64,000 bases of DNA from Luteococcus sanguinis (lineage in GTDB: Bacteria; Actinomycetota; Actinomycetes; Propionibacteriales; Propionibacteriaceae), in the NCBI RefSeq assembly GCF_039527675.1, contig NZ_BAAAKI010000001.1, positions 1 through 64,000 of the forward strand. Reading direction: 5' to 3'. How positions within the stretch are numbered: position 1 is the first letter of the stretch; every line of letters begins with the position of its first letter. The notes under the pieces were generated by a model that did not search any database, had not been told where the DNA came from, and saw nothing but the letters and a program-made list of their open reading frames with translations. Shown piece by piece: positions 19,501-27,060 of this stretch. The translations under genes were made by a program, and so were the position numbers.

Positions 19501-20184
19501 TCAGACGGTGTACTTGACGCTCGCCGCCGTCAGGTCGCCGTCCGAACCGAGGTCGGCCTGGGTGGCGGCGGAGGCAAGGTCGACGTCGGCCGAGACATAG
19601 GAGTAGTTGCCGTGCTCGACGGCGGACTCCACGCAGAAGGTGTAGGTGCCGGCGGCGACCTTCGAGCCGGTGGAGTCGGTGCCGTCCCAGCTGGCGGTGT
19701 AGGTGCCGGCGGGCTTGGTGCCCTCGGTCGTGGTGTCGGACCCGCCAGAGACCTGGTACCACTTCGTCAGCTCGTTCAGCCAACGGTCCTGGCCGCCCGA
19801 GAGGTGGCAGAGCATCAGCGTCTTCACCAGTTCACCCTCGGCGTCCTCGACCCAGACCGCGTAGTAGGGGTTCTTGAAGGAGTTGCCGGAGAAGGTGAAG
19901 CTCACCTCGGCGGTGCCGGCCAGCGAGCCGCTGGCGGCCGCTGCNNNNNNNNNNNNNNNNNNNNNCGCCGAGGTCGTCTCGGCGGCGGACGTGGTCTCGC
20001 TGGCCGAGGCGGTCTCGGTGGCCGCGCTGGTGGCGGTCTCGGTCGCCTCCGAGGTGGTCGTGCTGCTGGACGTGGTGTCGTCGGAGCCGGTGGCGCAGGC
20101 GGCCAGAGCGGTGAGGGCCGCCAGCGAAACCCCGCCCAGGAAGGCGCGGCGGCTGACCTGCGAGAAGTGGGACTCGGTGCTCAT
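19501..20184 (-). CDS. Tat-exported DUF2271 domain protein
   Basis: The product (about 227 residues, with an unresolved 21-base in-frame gap at 19945-19965) starts at ATG 20184. Residues 1-35 form a Tat signal with SRRAFLGG, and a lipobox-like LAAC follows. A Ser/Thr/Ala/Glu-rich linker spans about residues 35-85 and contains the gap. The C-terminal domain (about 88-227) has the DUF2271 pattern VSFTFSGNSFKNPYYAVWVED, QDRWLNELTKWY and AGTYTASWDGTD. DUF2271 is an extracytosolic domain found with ApbE in flavin-based redox loci. The two genes are convergent with directly abutting stop codons. No FMN-acceptor motif of the D-x-x-S-G-A-T type is visible here. Confidence 0.82.
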   Translation of the reverse strand: MSTESHFSQVSRRAFLGGVSLAALTALAACATGSDDTTSSSTTTSEATETATSAATETASASETTSAAETTSAXXXXXXXAAAASGSLAGTAEVSFTFSGNSFKNPYYAVWVEDAEGELVKTLMLCHLSGGQDRWLNELTKWYQVSGGSDTTTEGTKPAGTYTASWDGTDSTGSKVAAGTYTFCVESAVEHGNYSYVSADVDLASAATQADLGSDGDLTAASVKYTV

Positions 20185-20293
20185 GGTGGGTGCCTTTCGA
20201 TGTCGTCTTCCACGACGGTAGAAAGCGAACCCATGAGTTTGCTGTGTGTCGGGTGTGCGCGCTCTGGGAGTGCTGCCAAGGTGCTCGGACATG

Positions 20294-20329
20294 CCCGTGG
20301 GGCACGCCTGCTGGCGTGCCCCACGTGGG
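20294..20329. terminator. Strong hairpin downstream of the SRPBCC gene
   Basis: CCCGTGGGGCACGCC (20294-20308) and GGCGTGCCCCACGTGGG (20313-20329) form at least 12 perfect pairs around a TGCT loop. It lies just after the SRPBCC gene (minus strand) and before the promoter region of the DUF2271 gene. There is no T-tract, so termination efficiency is uncertain. Confidence 0.5.
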
Positions 20330-20339
20330 TAGGTGATGG

Positions 20340-20747
20340 TCAGAGGGCGTCGGCGTCGATGCGCTCCAGCGCCGTCTCCCAGTGCTGCTGCAGCCACGCA
20401 CGGTCGGCTCCCTCGGGGAGCTTGGTGTGCTTGATCTCGATGCTGGTGCGGTCGGCGCCCTCGGGACGCAGGCCGACCTCGACCAGGGAGCCAGGACCCT
20501 CGTCGGTTCGGTGGAAGGTGAACCTGATCTGCTCCATGGGGTGGTAGCTGCGGGTCACGCCGTGGGTGCCGTCCTCGGCCTGCCAGTTGGCGCCCTTCTC
20601 GGTGAGGCGGCCACCGGGGCCCAACAGGGCGGCGCTGCCGTCGTCGGTGAGCAAGGCATCCCAGACGCTCTTCACGGGATGGTCGACGACCTTGCCCACC
20701 ACCAGCTCGCTGAGGGTGTCGGTGGCCTCGCTTGTCTGCTCTGACAT
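20340..20747 (-). CDS. SRPBCC (START/AHSA1-like) domain protein
   Basis: A 135-residue protein of the SRPBCC superfamily, a helix-grip fold with a hydrophobic ligand cavity. The family cues are an N-terminal strand with DHPVKSVWDALLTDDG, the middle VTRSYHPMEQIRFTFHR strands, and the C-terminal long helix RAWLQQHWETALERI. No enzyme activity can be assigned. The start at 20747 is ATG. It is transcribed alone on the minus strand, upstream of the DUF2271 gene. Confidence 0.75.
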   Translation of the reverse strand: MSEQTSEATDTLSELVVGKVVDHPVKSVWDALLTDDGSAALLGPGGRLTEKGANWQAEDGTHGVTRSYHPMEQIRFTFHRTDEGPGSLVEVGLRPEGADRTSIEIKHTKLPEGADRAWLQQHWETALERIDADAL

Positions 20748-20922
20748 TTTCCAGCCTCGATTCGTGCTCGGTGTTCTGCTGCCACCGGCCCGGCAGGGCC
20801 GGTGTTGGAACGACTCTAGCCCGGCTGGCAGGGGCTGGGAAGGGAAACGAGAGACGGGTGACCAATGTCACCGAAACCAAAGCCCACAAGGAGAAATGCG
20901 GCTCGCGCGCAAGCGCCCCGGG

Positions 20923-21543
20923 TCACCCTCGTGGCGCCCGGGGACTCCGAGCGTAGCGCGACACGGAGGGCTCTGCAGGGATCCAGAAACGCCAGTCGAC
21001 CTCGTGCGCGAGACTGACCCCGACACGGGGTCCGCAGGCCAGCTCGACCTGTCCCGAACGACCGTCCGCGAGCGCGAAGCCGGGCTCCCTCGGACCGTGC
21101 GGCGACTGCCCCACGACCGCTCCGCTGTCCTCGATGACGAGCCCCAGTGCTCGCCCCAGGTTGCCCGGACCGCGGGCCAGTTCGACGTCGGGGACCGGCG
21201 CCGACCCGGGACGCCGAGCACCCTCGCGTCGTCTCCGAGCCACCACGGCGCCGTCGACGACCCGTCCGCTGCGCAGCAGGACGGCGCCAGCGGTGCCATC
21301 GGGCGCACACACGAGGTTGGCGGCCAGGTGCACGCCATAGGAGAGGTAGACGTAGAGGTGCCCCGGTGGCCCGAACATCACCTGTGTGCGAGCGGTGGGG
21401 CCGCGAAAGGCATGCGAAGCCGGGTCGTCCGGGCCCAGATAGGCCTCGACCTCGGTGAGTTCCAAGGCCACCTCGCCGTGGCGCAACACGGCCCCCAGCA
21501 GCAGTGGCGCCACCTCCAGTGGCGAACGGGACAGGTCGATCAC
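20923..21543 (-). CDS. DNA-3-methyladenine glycosylase (AAG/MPG family)
   Basis: This 206-residue protein excises alkylated purines such as 3-methyladenine in base excision repair. It belongs to the AAG fold rather than the AlkA or Tag folds: LTEVEAYLGPDDPASHAFRG contains the catalytic Glu region, followed by GHLYVYLSYGVHLAANLVC and GPGNLGRALG. Length fits bacterial members (about 190-210). The C-terminus ends SVSRYARSPRAPRG. It is divergent from a lipoprotein gene 60 bases away. Confidence 0.93.
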   Translation of the reverse strand: MIDLSRSPLEVAPLLLGAVLRHGEVALELTEVEAYLGPDDPASHAFRGPTARTQVMFGPPGHLYVYLSYGVHLAANLVCAPDGTAGAVLLRSGRVVDGAVVARRRREGARRPGSAPVPDVELARGPGNLGRALGLVIEDSGAVVGQSPHGPREPGFALADGRSGQVELACGPRVGVSLAHEVDWRFWIPAEPSVSRYARSPRAPRG

Positions 21544-21602
21544 CTACCCATCGCACCACAGCGCGGATCGGTCCGAAAGCCCCGCAGGGATAGGCTCATC
21601 GG

Positions 21603-22574
21603 GTGAGCACAAACCCCAGTTCCAGCGCGGTGCGGTTGGTGGCCGGTCTGTGCGGCGCAGTGGTGTTGCTCACGTCCTCGTGTACTGCCAGCGGAGTTGC
21701 CCAGTCGCCGAGCAGCAGTGCCAGCCCGTCGACCGTGCAGCCCGCAGCCAGCGCGTCCGGCAACTCGGACCTGACCCGCCCAGGGCGGGCCCAGGCAGTG
21801 GTGGCGAAGCTGGCCCAACAGGCAGGGACGCTGCCCATCATCAAGGTGGACCTGAGCGCCACCACCGCGTCGCTCAGTGCGGTCAAGGACGGCAAGGTCG
21901 TTGCGTGGCAGTGGGAGGACGGCGTGGTCACGCCGACCGACAGCGACATTGAGTACGTGGAGCAGGCCAGCTTCACCCCCGCCGACTTCGCACTGGATGA
22001 CCTGGGCTCGCTGTTCCGCGCCGCCGCGCAGATCTCGGGCAGTTCGTCGAACCAGGAGTTGCAGATCGTCGACTACAACGCGGGCCAGGTGCTGATGACC
22101 GTGACCACCCGTCCGGAGTCCATGCCGGTCTTCTTCCGTCGCGATGGCACGGCGATCAACCGTCTGGACTTCACCACGACGGCAGGCTTCACCGAGGCCA
22201 TCCGGGACGCCGCGGGCGACGACCGGGTGTTGGCGATTGGCTGGTCCCCGAACGAGGGACTGTGGTCCGACGCACCCGGCAGCGAGGCGGGCGTGGTGGT
22301 GCGCACCACGCGCCAGGCGAAGGTGCCGGCCTGGACCTCCAGCCGCAAGGCCAGCGCGACGGGGCTGCGCTTCCCCGCGTCCGTCGTGGATGCGGCGGTA
22401 CTGGCCAAGCTGGCCGTCCAGTTGCCGCAGCGCTACCAGGCCGACGAGCAGGACGTCTCGTTCACCATCCACCGCGTCGACCGGATGGTCTCACCGGTCA
22501 TCGAGTGGACGGTGGGGGGTCGGCGCGTCATCACGACGCTGTCGGGCACCGACATCAGCGACCAACTGCCCTGA
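21603..22574 (+). CDS. Secreted lipoprotein of unknown function
   Basis: The 323-residue protein starts at a GTG and has an N-terminal signal with lipobox LTSSC (Cys about residue 27), followed by a Ser/Ala/Pro linker to about residue 55. The mature domain has no recognisable motif; it looks mixed alpha/beta and is likely anchored on the outer face of the membrane. The stop codon lies inside a 17-bp tandem repeat that runs on to an assembly gap, so the 3' end may vary between strains. No operon partner. Confidence 0.65.
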   Translation: MSTNPSSSAVRLVAGLCGAVVLLTSSCTASGVAQSPSSSASPSTVQPAASASGNSDLTRPGRAQAVVAKLAQQAGTLPIIKVDLSATTASLSAVKDGKVVAWQWEDGVVTPTDSDIEYVEQASFTPADFALDDLGSLFRAAAQISGSSSNQELQIVDYNAGQVLMTVTTRPESMPVFFRRDGTAINRLDFTTTAGFTEAIRDAAGDDRVLAIGWSPNEGLWSDAPGSEAGVVVRTTRQAKVPAWTSSRKASATGLRFPASVVDAAVLAKLAVQLPQRYQADEQDVSFTIHRVDRMVSPVIEWTVGGRRVITTLSGTDISDQLP

Positions 22575-22635
22575 GAAACGCAATGCCCTGAGAAACGCAA
22601 TGCCCTGAGAGACGCAATGCCCTGAGANNNNNNNN
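22569..22635. repeat. 17-bp tandem repeat across a stop codon, ending in an assembly gap
   Basis: CCCTGAGAAACGCAATG occurs at 22569-22585 and 22586-22602, then with one change at 22603-22619, and an 8-base partial copy runs into 8 Ns (22628-22635). The first copy contains the stop codon of the lipoprotein gene. The gap suggests that the true copy number was not resolved in assembly. Confidence 0.9.
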
Positions 22636-22677
22636 TTCGTTGCAGTCAGGCCTTGCCCATGCCTTAGAGGGCTGGGG

Positions 22678-23559
22678 TCAGCCCTCGAGGTTGTTCGTGG
22701 TGAAGGTCTCCGAGCAGACATTGGGGTCGCCCGAATCGAAACCGCGGCTCACCCAGTAGTGGCGCATCTTGGCCGAGCCATGGGTCCATGACTCGGGGCT
22801 GACGCGACCGCTGGACGACTCCTGGATGCGGTCGTCACCGACGGCCTCGGCCGCATCGGCGACGCGCAGCAGGTCGTCCTTGGTGATGCCGGAGATGATG
22901 GCGTCGTTGCCGGAGGCGGCGTTCTTGAACCAGACGCCCGCGTAGCAGTCCGCCTGCAGTTCCAGACGCACCTGCGGGGAGGTGGGGCCGGTCTGGTTGC
23001 CAGCGGCCTGAACCTCGCCGAGCTGACCGGTGAGGTCGGAGACGTGGTGGCCGTACTCGTGGGCGAGGATGTAGGCCTCGGCCGCGTCCCCACCCTGCGC
23101 GCCGAGCTGCTGCAGCAGTTGGTCGGCGAACTCGGTGTCGATGTAGACCTTCTTGTCGCTCGGGCAGTAGAAGGGGCCCACCTGCGAGCTGGCCGTGCCG
23201 CAGCCGGTGCTGACCTGGCCGGAGAAGGCGATCGTCGGGCTCTTGGTGTACTGGCCATCGGCGAACTGGCTGGCCCAGTAGGACTGGATCGAGTTCACGT
23301 AGGCAGTCCAGCGGCACTCGCGGTTCGTCGCGACGTCGGCACCCGAGGTGCAGTTGTTCTGAGAGGCGGAGGTGGTCTGCGTACCGGAGTCGCCCGTGGC
23401 GCCCAGCACGTCGGCCGGATTGAAGCCGAAGATGAGCCCCAGGATCACGATGATGATGCCGAGGCCACCACCGATCGCGACGCCGCCACCGCTACCTCCA
23501 CTGCCACCGGCGTTGATCACCTGTGACGGGTCGAGCTGGGCATTCTGGTTGAAGTCCAT
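22678..23559 (-). CDS. Neutral zinc metallopeptidase, KPN_02809/YpfJ family
   Basis: The 293-residue protein has a short N-terminal segment, a Gly/Ser-rich stretch and one hydrophobic helix (about residues 27-46), then the YpfJ-type domain with the zinc motif HEYGHH and the third-ligand region ELQADCYAG. It is a putative membrane-anchored zinc peptidase (PF04228 type); substrates are unknown. Family members in Gram-negative bacteria have the same architecture and length. The ATG at 23559 (MDFNQNAQ) fits the family start. It is transcribed alone and is divergent from the NUDIX gene. Confidence 0.9.
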   Translation of the reverse strand: MDFNQNAQLDPSQVINAGGSGGSGGGVAIGGGLGIIIVILGLIFGFNPADVLGATGDSGTQTTSASQNNCTSGADVATNRECRWTAYVNSIQSYWASQFADGQYTKSPTIAFSGQVSTGCGTASSQVGPFYCPSDKKVYIDTEFADQLLQQLGAQGGDAAEAYILAHEYGHHVSDLTGQLGEVQAAGNQTGPTSPQVRLELQADCYAGVWFKNAASGNDAIISGITKDDLLRVADAAEAVGDDRIQESSSGRVSPESWTHGSAKMRHYWVSRGFDSGDPNVCSETFTTNNLEG

Positions 23560-23740
23560 CCGAGGGGCCCCCTTGCTGGGTTGAGCACTGCTGACGCGGC
23601 TGCACTGCCCTGCTGCGCGCGGGATCAGCGTAGCGAACCGGCGCGTCGGGTTGTCGCACGCCTCGGCCATATTGCGATCGGCGAACAGCCCCACGGGTCG
23701 CCGCACTGGTCAGGGCCGCAACGGATGCCATGATGGAGGA

Positions 23741-24436
23741 ATGCGCATCGTGGGAGTGGGACAGCCGGGGAAGGGTGAGGCCGTCCGGCTCCACGTCGAC
23801 CACGGCGCCCATCCGCACCAGGTGCTGTGGCGGCGCGGCTTCGTGCTCAATGAGCTGCTGTCGGCCCGGTTGGAGGGCGGCGAGGTGGTGCTCACCGTGC
23901 GGGTGAGCCCCCGCGCACCAGGCTCGCGTCCACCGCGGGTCAAGCACCGCGGCGCCGACCCCGACCTGCTGGTCGCCGACGGGGAGGAACCCGTGCTCAA
24001 CCAGCGCCTCGCGGCCTATGCGATCGTCCGATCCTCGCGCGGGGTGCTCGGCACCGAGTGCTCGAACCGAACGGCCGTCCCCGGTCTGTGGCAGCTGCCC
24101 GGCGGCGGACTGAACCCCGGGGAGTCCCCATCGGACGCGCTGATGCGCGAGATTGCCGAGGAGACCGGACAGAAGGTGCGGATCAACCGCCTGATCGACC
24201 TGCAGTCCGACCACTGGATCGGACGGGCGCCCAACGGCGTGTTGGAGGACTTCCACGCCCTGCGGATCATCTTCACCGCGACCTGCTTGGAACCCACCAC
24301 CCCGAATGTGATCGACATCGACGGGACGACCGAGCGCGCGGCCTGGGTGCCCTTGCGCCAGTGGCGTTCGCTGCCCTGGACCTCGGGTGCCCGGTCCCTG
24401 CTGGACAAGCACCTGGACCAGGTGCCAGTCCACTGA
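23741..24436 (+). CDS. NUDIX hydrolase
   Basis: The C-terminal two thirds (about residues 90-225) form a NUDIX domain with the box GGGLNPGESPSDALMREI followed by AEETGQ, which binds metal and cleaves nucleoside diphosphate derivatives. The N-terminal ~85 residues are a separate basic region of unknown role. The start is uncertain: the ATG at 23741 has GGAGG only one base upstream, too close; the GTG at 23750 would sit at a better distance. The substrate cannot be predicted. A terminator-like inverted repeat containing an assembly gap follows the stop. Confidence 0.85.
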   Translation: MRIVGVGQPGKGEAVRLHVDHGAHPHQVLWRRGFVLNELLSARLEGGEVVLTVRVSPRAPGSRPPRVKHRGADPDLLVADGEEPVLNQRLAAYAIVRSSRGVLGTECSNRTAVPGLWQLPGGGLNPGESPSDALMREIAEETGQKVRINRLIDLQSDHWIGRAPNGVLEDFHALRIIFTATCLEPTTPNVIDIDGTTERAAWVPLRQWRSLPWTSGARSLLDKHLDQVPVH

Positions 24437-24461
24437 CGGCCTGATCACCCCCAGAACACGG

Positions 24462-24516
24462 GAAAGCCCCNNNNNNNNNNNNNNNNNNNNNNNNNNNNNN
24501 NNNNNNGGGGGCTTTC
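24462..24516. terminator. Terminator-like inverted repeat containing an assembly gap
   Basis: GAAAGCCCC (24462-24470) is followed by 36 Ns (24471-24506) and GGGGGCTTTC (24507-24516), the reverse complement of the left arm. It lies between the convergent NUDIX and BAX-inhibitor genes. The A/T-rich outer ends fit a bidirectional intrinsic terminator. Confidence 0.7.
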
Positions 24517-24535
24517 GTCGTCCTGCAGTCGCGGG

Positions 24536-25306
24536 TCAGTCGCGACGGAAGAAGCTGAGCAGGCGCAGGATCTCGGTGTAGAGCCACACCATGGTGACCG
24601 TGATGCCGAATGCCGCGCGCCACGACTCGCTGGCCGGCGCACCGCCGGCGATACCGCGCTCGATGGAGTCGAAGTCGACCACGAGGTTGGACACGCCAAG
24701 GCCGACACCCAGCAGGGCGGCGACGAGGCCGAGGCCACCCATGCCACGCAGGCCGGTGTCGATGCCCATCAGGGCGAGCACGAAGTTCAACAGCATGACG
24801 CCCGCGAATGCGGCGGTGCCGATGAAGACCATCCGACGGAACCTCGGGGTGACGCGGATGTTGAAGTAACGGTAGGCGGCGAGCGTGGCACCGGCTGCGG
24901 CGAAGGTGCCGAGCACGGCCTGCTGGACGATGCCCTCGAACTGAACCTCGAACATCTTGCTGAAGGCGCCGATGAAGACGCCCTCGACGACCGCGTAGAA
25001 CAGCACGGCGGCAGGGTTCACCACGCGGCGCATCGAGACGAGCAGGACGGTGATGAAGCCCACGATGGAACTGCCGATCAACGCCGTGCGGGCGGAGGTG
25101 TCAAAGGGGTTGACCACCGTGAAGGTGGCGGCAGCAGCGGCGACCAGCACGAGCATCGTGACGGCGGTCTTGCTGATCACGTCCTCGATGGTCATCCGGC
25201 CAACAGGCGTCTGGGCACGCGGGTCGGGCTGGAGGCCGGGCACCGGCTGCCACTGCGGCTGGGTGCGAGTGAACGCGTCCGGTCGGGACAGGATGGGATT
25301 GGCCAT
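24536..25306 (-). CDS. BAX inhibitor-1 / YccA family membrane protein
   Basis: A 256-residue protein with a proline-rich cytoplasmic N-terminus (residues 1-35) and seven hydrophobic helices, the BI-1/YccA topology. The bacterial role is uncertain; some relatives bind or leak calcium (BsYetJ) or interact with FtsH (YccA). The C-terminal sequence AFGITVTMVWLYTEILRLLSFFRRD is typical of actinobacterial members. It is transcribed alone; AAGGAG stands 13 bases before the ATG, a rather long spacing. The divergent neighbour is the short tRNA gene. Confidence 0.87.
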   Translation of the reverse strand: MANPILSRPDAFTRTQPQWQPVPGLQPDPRAQTPVGRMTIEDVISKTAVTMLVLVAAAAATFTVVNPFDTSARTALIGSSIVGFITVLLVSMRRVVNPAAVLFYAVVEGVFIGAFSKMFEVQFEGIVQQAVLGTFAAAGATLAAYRYFNIRVTPRFRRMVFIGTAAFAGVMLLNFVLALMGIDTGLRGMGGLGLVAALLGVGLGVSNLVVDFDSIERGIAGGAPASESWRAAFGITVTMVWLYTEILRLLSFFRRD

Positions 25307-25443
25307 GAGTGGGTTGTTTCTCCTTGCGCCGTTCGCTGACGGCCTTGGCAGGTTGGGCTTGCTGCCCCCTCAACACGAGAAAGCACTGGCTTGTTCCGTG
25401 TGAGCTCAGGCCCAGTGTACGGGCGTGCCAGAATGTGAGCTCG

Positions 25444-25520
25444 GTCCCCGTGGCCCAACTGGCAGAGGCAGGCGGCTTAAACCCGCCCAAGTGTGGGTTC
25501 GAATCCCATCGGGGGCACCA
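25444..25520 (+). tRNA. tRNA with anticodon UAA (nominally Leu) in a class I body
   Basis: The cloverleaf is complete: acceptor GTCCCCG (25444-25450) with CGGGGGC (25510-25516), a 3-bp D stem GCC/GGC, anticodon stem GGCGG/CCGCC with loop CTTAAAC (anticodon TAA at 25478-25480), a five-base variable loop CAAGT (25488-25492), T stem with loop TTCGAAT, discriminator A25517 and an encoded CCA. The anticodon would read UUA (Leu), yet bacterial tRNA-Leu normally has a long variable arm and this one does not. It sits 11 bases before the end of the convergent ppx gene. The tRNA itself is certain; what amino acid it carries is not. Confidence 0.9.
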
Positions 25521-25531
25521 CCGGGCACCGC

Positions 25532-26455
25532 TCAGCTGGCGATCAGGCCCATCACGATGCCGTCCAGGATGTCGTTCTCGCTGACCACCATCGGACGTCC
25601 GACGCGCTGGGCGATCGCGTCGCAGACCAGCGCGCCACCGCAGATCACCTCGGCGCGCTTGGCGGGCAGGCAGGTGGTGGTGAGCACCTCCTGCACGGTC
25701 GATGCCAACAGCCGCTCGGCGAGGGCGTGCACCTGCTCCGGTGCCAGCATCGAGCCGTGCACCTTGCGCCGGTCGTAGGCCATCAGGTCCTGCTCGATGG
25801 CCGACAGCGAGGTCGTCGTCCCGGCGACCCCGATGAAGGTGTCGATGCCGTCCAGCGGCACCTTGGAGCCTTCCAGCAGGCCTTCGACGAAGGCACGCGC
25901 AGCACCCACCTCGGCGTCCGAGGGAGGGTCGGAGTGCAGGAAGCGCTCCCGCAACCGCACCGAACCCATGTCCAGGCTGACAGCTTTCTCGACCACTGCA
26001 CCGGTGGGCTCCACGGAGCCGACGACCAGCTCGGTCGAGCCGCCCCCGATGTCGATCACGAGCACCCGCCCGCTGGCCTGCGTTACGCCCGAGAGCGCAC
26101 CACGGAAGGACAGTTCGGCCTCTTCCGACCCGGAGATGATCTCTGCATCAACGCCCAGGCGCTCGCGCACGCCGCTGAAGAAGTCCTCGCGGTTGCGCGC
26201 ATCGCGGGCGGCGGAGGTCGCAACGAAGCGCACCTTCTCCACGCCGAGCTCGCCCACCACGTCGGAGAACTGGTCGATGGCGGTCATGGTTCGCACCAGC
26301 GCATCCGGCGCGAAGGCTCCGGTGGCATCAACGCCCTGGCCGAGCCGGACCAGCTCGAGGCGGCGGTCCAGTTCGGTGACCTCGCCCCCGGGAACCTTCT
26401 CGACCACCAGCAGGCGGATGGAGTTGGTCCCACAGTCAATCGCTGCAACGCGCAT
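25532..26455 (-). CDS. ppx: Exopolyphosphatase / guanosine pentaphosphate phosphohydrolase family
   Basis: Ppx/GppA enzymes hydrolyse polyphosphate or pppGpp. The 307-residue single-domain-type protein has the ASKHA ATPase signatures AIDCGTNSIRLLV (residues 5-17) and VIDIGGGSTELVVG in the middle, and CGGALV near the C-terminus. The length is that of the short actinobacterial Ppx form, without the C-terminal HD-like domain of E. coli Ppx. ATG 26455 shares a base with the stop of the DUF501 gene, so the pair is coupled. Which of the two activities dominates cannot be read from sequence. Confidence 0.92.
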   Translation of the reverse strand: MRVAAIDCGTNSIRLLVVEKVPGGEVTELDRRLELVRLGQGVDATGAFAPDALVRTMTAIDQFSDVVGELGVEKVRFVATSAARDARNREDFFSGVRERLGVDAEIISGSEEAELSFRGALSGVTQASGRVLVIDIGGGSTELVVGSVEPTGAVVEKAVSLDMGSVRLRERFLHSDPPSDAEVGAARAFVEGLLEGSKVPLDGIDTFIGVAGTTTSLSAIEQDLMAYDRRKVHGSMLAPEQVHALAERLLASTVQEVLTTTCLPAKRAEVICGGALVCDAIAQRVGRPMVVSENDILDGIVMGLIAS

Positions 26456-27051
26456 CAGGTGGTCTCCTGTGTGATCTGGTCGGGGGTGGTCTGGTCTGGG
26501 GTGGTGCGCTCGGGGGTGGTCTGGTCGGGCGTGGTGCGCTCGGCAAGGCAAGGACGGGCCCAGAACTCGCCCAGGGTCGCCACCGCCTCGTCCCCGAGCG
26601 GGTTGACGCCCGGCCCGGCAGCCAGCGAATGCCCGACCAGCACGTGCAGGCACTTCACCCGGGTGGGCATGCCGCCAGCGCTGATGCCATCGATCTCGGG
26701 CACCTCGCCGAGGCGCCTCCGGTCAGCGAGGTAGGCCTCGTGGGCGCCCCGATAGGCGGCGGCCAGTTCCTCGTCGACGCCCAGACGTTCGGTCATCTCG
26801 GCCATCAGCCCACTGGCCTCCAGCGTCGAGACGGCTGAGGTCGCGCGCGGGCAGGTGAGGTAGAAGGTGGTCGGGAAGGGCGTCCCGTCCGGCAGGCGGG
26901 GCTCGGTGGCGACAACGCCGGGCTTGCCGCACGGGCAGCGCCAGGCCACGCCGGCGACGCCGCGCGGCATCCGTCCGAGCTGGTCGTGGATCGCCTGCTC
27001 GTCGACAGCCGTCATCGGCTCGAACGGGCTCATGGGTTCGAGGTCGGCCAT
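26455..27051 (-). CDS. DUF501 domain protein
   Basis: A 198-residue protein with DUF501 signatures: a Cys-containing pair CPCGKPG near residue 40, PFPTTFYLTCPR, and GISAGGMPTRVKCLH in the C-terminal half. Function unknown, but the gene is part of the conserved actinobacterial run eno - ftsB/divIC - DUF501 - ppx, as here. The last 27 residues are a simple repeat of TTPDQ/TTPER units encoded by related 15-bp repeats (26460-26540), which probably expanded recently and is absent from typical members as far as I know. Confidence 0.85.
   Translation of the reverse strand: MADLEPMSPFEPMTAVDEQAIHDQLGRMPRGVAGVAWRCPCGKPGVVATEPRLPDGTPFPTTFYLTCPRATSAVSTLEASGLMAEMTERLGVDEELAAAYRGAHEAYLADRRRLGEVPEIDGISAGGMPTRVKCLHVLVGHSLAAGPGVNPLGDEAVATLGEFWARPCLAERTTPDQTTPERTTPDQTTPDQITQETT
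26461..26545. repeat. Imperfect 15-bp repeats in the DUF501 3' end
   Basis: Five to six units of the type GGGGTGGTCTGGTCG / GGGGTGGTGCGCTCG follow one another in frame and encode TTPDQ or TTPER on the minus strand. Units differ by one to three bases. Confidence 0.8.
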
Positions 27052-27060
27052 GGGTCTCCT

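Noticed and set aside
19501..20184. An FMN-acceptor motif in the DUF2271 protein
   Set aside because: No D-x-x-S/T-G-A-T pattern was found; similar Thr/Gly stretches are part of beta strands.
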